Assembly (NCBI RefSeq): GCF_004357765.1
Contig: NZ_SMTE01000001.1
Span: 124,001-188,000, forward strand
DNA from: Pseudomonas putida
Lineage (GTDB): Bacteria; Pseudomonadota; Gammaproteobacteria; Pseudomonadales; Pseudomonadaceae
Reading direction: 5' to 3'
Length of the DNA stretch: 64,000 nt
The notes below the pieces were generated by a model, which ran no database searches, had not been told where the DNA came from, and saw nothing but the letters and a program-made list of their open reading frames with translations. The position numbers and the translations under genes are program-made. Shown in pieces: positions 62,697 to 64,000 of this stretch. Within the stretch, counting starts at the first letter, position 1. Every line of letters begins with the position of its first letter.

Positions 62697-63629
62697 ATGA
62701 GCCAGAAACGCAAAGTAGCCATCATCGGTTCCGGCAACATCGGCACCGACCTGATGATCAAGATCCTGCGCAACGCCAAGCACCTAGAGATGGCAGCGAT
62801 GGTCGGCATCGACCCGGCCTCCGACGGCCTGGCCCGCGCCGCCCGCCTGGGCGTGACCACCACCCACGAAGGCGTGCAGGGCCTGACCCGCCTGCCGGTG
62901 TTCAGGGACATCGATTTCGTCTTCGACGCCACCAGCGCTGGTGCCCATGTGAAGAACGACGCCTTCCTGCGCCAGCACAAGGCCGACCTGCGCATCATCG
63001 ACCTGACCCCAGCGGCCATCGGCCCGTACTGCGTGCCGGTGGTAAACCTCGAGCAGCACCTGCAGGCGACCAACGTCAACATGGTCACCTGCGGTGGCCA
63101 GGCGACCATCCCAATGGTCGCGGCGGTATCGCGGGTGGCCAAGGTGCACTACGCCGAGATCGTTGCCTCGATTGCCAGCAAGTCCGCCGGCCCCGGCACC
63201 CGCGCCAATATCGACGAATTCACCGAGACCACCAGCAAGGCCATCGAAGTGATAGGCGGCGCGACCAAGGGCAAGGCGATCATCGTCATGAACCCCGCGG
63301 AACCGCCGCTGATGATGCGCGACACGGTGTACGTGCTGAGCGAGACCGCCGACCAACAGTACATCGCGGCGAGCATCGAGGAAATGGCTCGCGCAGTGCA
63401 GGTCTACGTGCCGGGCTACCGCCTCAAACAGCAGGTGCAGTTCGAACCCGTGTGCGGCCTGAGGTTGCCTGGGCAGGGCACCTTCACCGGTCTCAAGACG
63501 TCGGTGTTCCTTGAAGTGGAAGGCGCCGCCCATTACCTGCCCGCTTACGCCGGCAATCTCGACATTATGACCTCCGCCGCGCTGGCCACCGCCGAGCGCA
63601 TGGCACAAGCAATGGGGGCGTCGGCATGA
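62697..63629 (+). CDS. dmpF: Acetaldehyde dehydrogenase (acetylating)
   Basis: A 310-aa CoA-acylating acetaldehyde dehydrogenase (MhpF/BphJ/DmpF). NAD-binding [12 protein letters not shown] lies near residue 12, the catalytic Cys in [10 protein letters not shown] near residue 130, and the family segment [18 protein letters not shown] near residue 155. It converts acetaldehyde, channelled from the aldolase, to acetyl-CoA. It overlaps the aldolase gene start (ATGA), as the two form a bifunctional complex. Confidence 0.95.
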   Translation: MSQKRKVAIIGSGNIGTDLMIKILRNAKHLEMAAMVGIDPASDGLARAARLGVTTTHEGVQGLTRLPVFRDIDFVFDATSAGAHVKNDAFLRQHKADLRIIDLTPAAIGPYCVPVVNLEQHLQATNVNMVTCGGQATIPMVAAVSRVAKVHYAEIVASIASKSAGPGTRANIDEFTETTSKAIEVIGGATKGKAIIVMNPAEPPLMMRDTVYVLSETADQQYIAASIEEMARAVQVYVPGYRLKQQVQFEPVCGLRLPGQGTFTGLKTSVFLEVEGAAHYLPAYAGNLDIMTSAALATAERMAQAMGASA

Positions 63630-64000
63630 ACGGCAAGAAGCTCTATATCAGTGACGTAACCCTGCGCGACGGCATGCACGCCATCCGTCACCAGTATTCG
63701 CTGGATGACGTGCGTGCCATCGCCACGGCGCTGGATCGCGCCAAGGTCGACTCCATCGAAGTCGCCCATGGCGATGGCCTACAGGGTTCCAGCTTCAACT
63801 ACGGTTTCGGTGCCCACACCGACCTCGAATGGATCGAAGCAGCGGCCGACGCGGTCAACCACGCCAAGATCGCCACGCTGCTGCTGCCAGGGATTGGCAC
63901 CCTCCATGACCTGAAGAGCGCCTATGACGCCGGTGCTCGCATTGTTCGCGTGGCCACCCACTGCACCGAGGCAGATGTTTCGCGCCAGCACATCGAATAT
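63626..64000 (+). CDS. dmpG: 4-Hydroxy-2-oxovalerate aldolase, 3' end outside window
   Basis: The first 125 codons of a class II (Mn-dependent) aldolase. [15 protein letters not shown] near residue 10 carries the catalytic Arg-Asp pair and His, and [16 protein letters not shown] near residue 45 is the family signature. It splits 4-hydroxy-2-oxovalerate to pyruvate and acetaldehyde and hands the latter to the preceding dehydrogenase. The ATG at 63626 overlaps that gene's stop. The gene continues past the window edge. Confidence 0.93.
   Translation, partial: MNGKKLYISDVTLRDGMHAIRHQYSLDDVRAIATALDRAKVDSIEVAHGDGLQGSSFNYGFGAHTDLEWIEAAADAVNHAKIATLLLPGIGTLHDLKSAYDAGARIVRVATHCTEADVSRQHIEY

Overview
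The window looks like a Pseudomonas chromosome, most likely of the P. putida group. The base composition is GC-rich apart from one AT-rich block. It carries an OprD porin, an Anr/Fnr-type regulator with many Fnr-type boxes, a putida-style REP pair and a dmp-type lower aromatic pathway. No rRNA, tRNA or CRISPR array was found.

Layout. (1) 1-2.3 kb: the end of a diguanylate cyclase, a thymidylate-kinase-like gene and a lone tyrosine recombinase. (2) 2.5-25.2 kb: a low-oxygen stress island. It holds universal stress proteins, Hsp20, a CBS protein, a K+-channel-like protein, an accessory FtsH, a BON protein, a P-type ATPase with a hemerythrin tail, a second GroEL, a PRPP-synthetase-like enzyme, phosphoribosyltransferases, a nitroreductase and an Fnr-family regulator with the full Fe-S cysteine set. 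Almost every promoter region has a TTGAC/T-N4-A/GTCAA box, mostly 60-90 bp from the chosen starts. The left edge (3.76-5.25 kb) is eroded: an alcohol dehydrogenase and a Usp/metallo-beta-lactamase pair have been cut and joined. (3) 25.3-32.9 kb: a short PolX with a damaged PHP domain, a four-gene ABC/HlyD/TolC export operon whose genes all overlap, a Na+/H+ antiporter, and YeeE halves, the second fused to a recB scrap. (4) 33.4-41 kb: a lipoprotein, about 1.4 kb without genes, then an AT-rich Tn7/Tn5053-like transposition module. The module has a D,D-35-E transposase, a TniB-type ATPase, a second ATPase-like protein without the Walker A lysine, TniQ, and an unknown 179-aa protein. (5) 41-47.5 kb: a decayed zone with an orphan Xre/MbcA/ParS-type antitoxin, a frameshifted HhH gene, a truncated histidine kinase abutting a truncated manganese catalase, YciE, and transposase remnants. 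(6) 47.6-50.5 kb: an amidohydrolase and DMT transporter pair with a divergent LysR regulator. (7) 51-64 kb: a catabolic cluster, with LysR opposite a CoA ligase, MFS transporter, thiolase-like protein plus DUF35 partner, OprD porin, dienelactone hydrolase fusion and SDR, then the meta-cleavage lower pathway (semialdehyde dehydrogenase, hydratase, acylating acetaldehyde dehydrogenase, aldolase running off the end).

How they fit together. The stress island reads as one Fnr/Anr regulon for protein quality control, metal and redox handling and nucleotide salvage under oxygen limitation. The right-hand cluster imports and CoA-activates an unknown, probably aromatic, substrate and feeds the meta pathway to pyruvate and acetyl-CoA. 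No ring-cleavage dioxygenase lies in the window. The transposition module and the decayed zone beside it mark the plastic part of the region.
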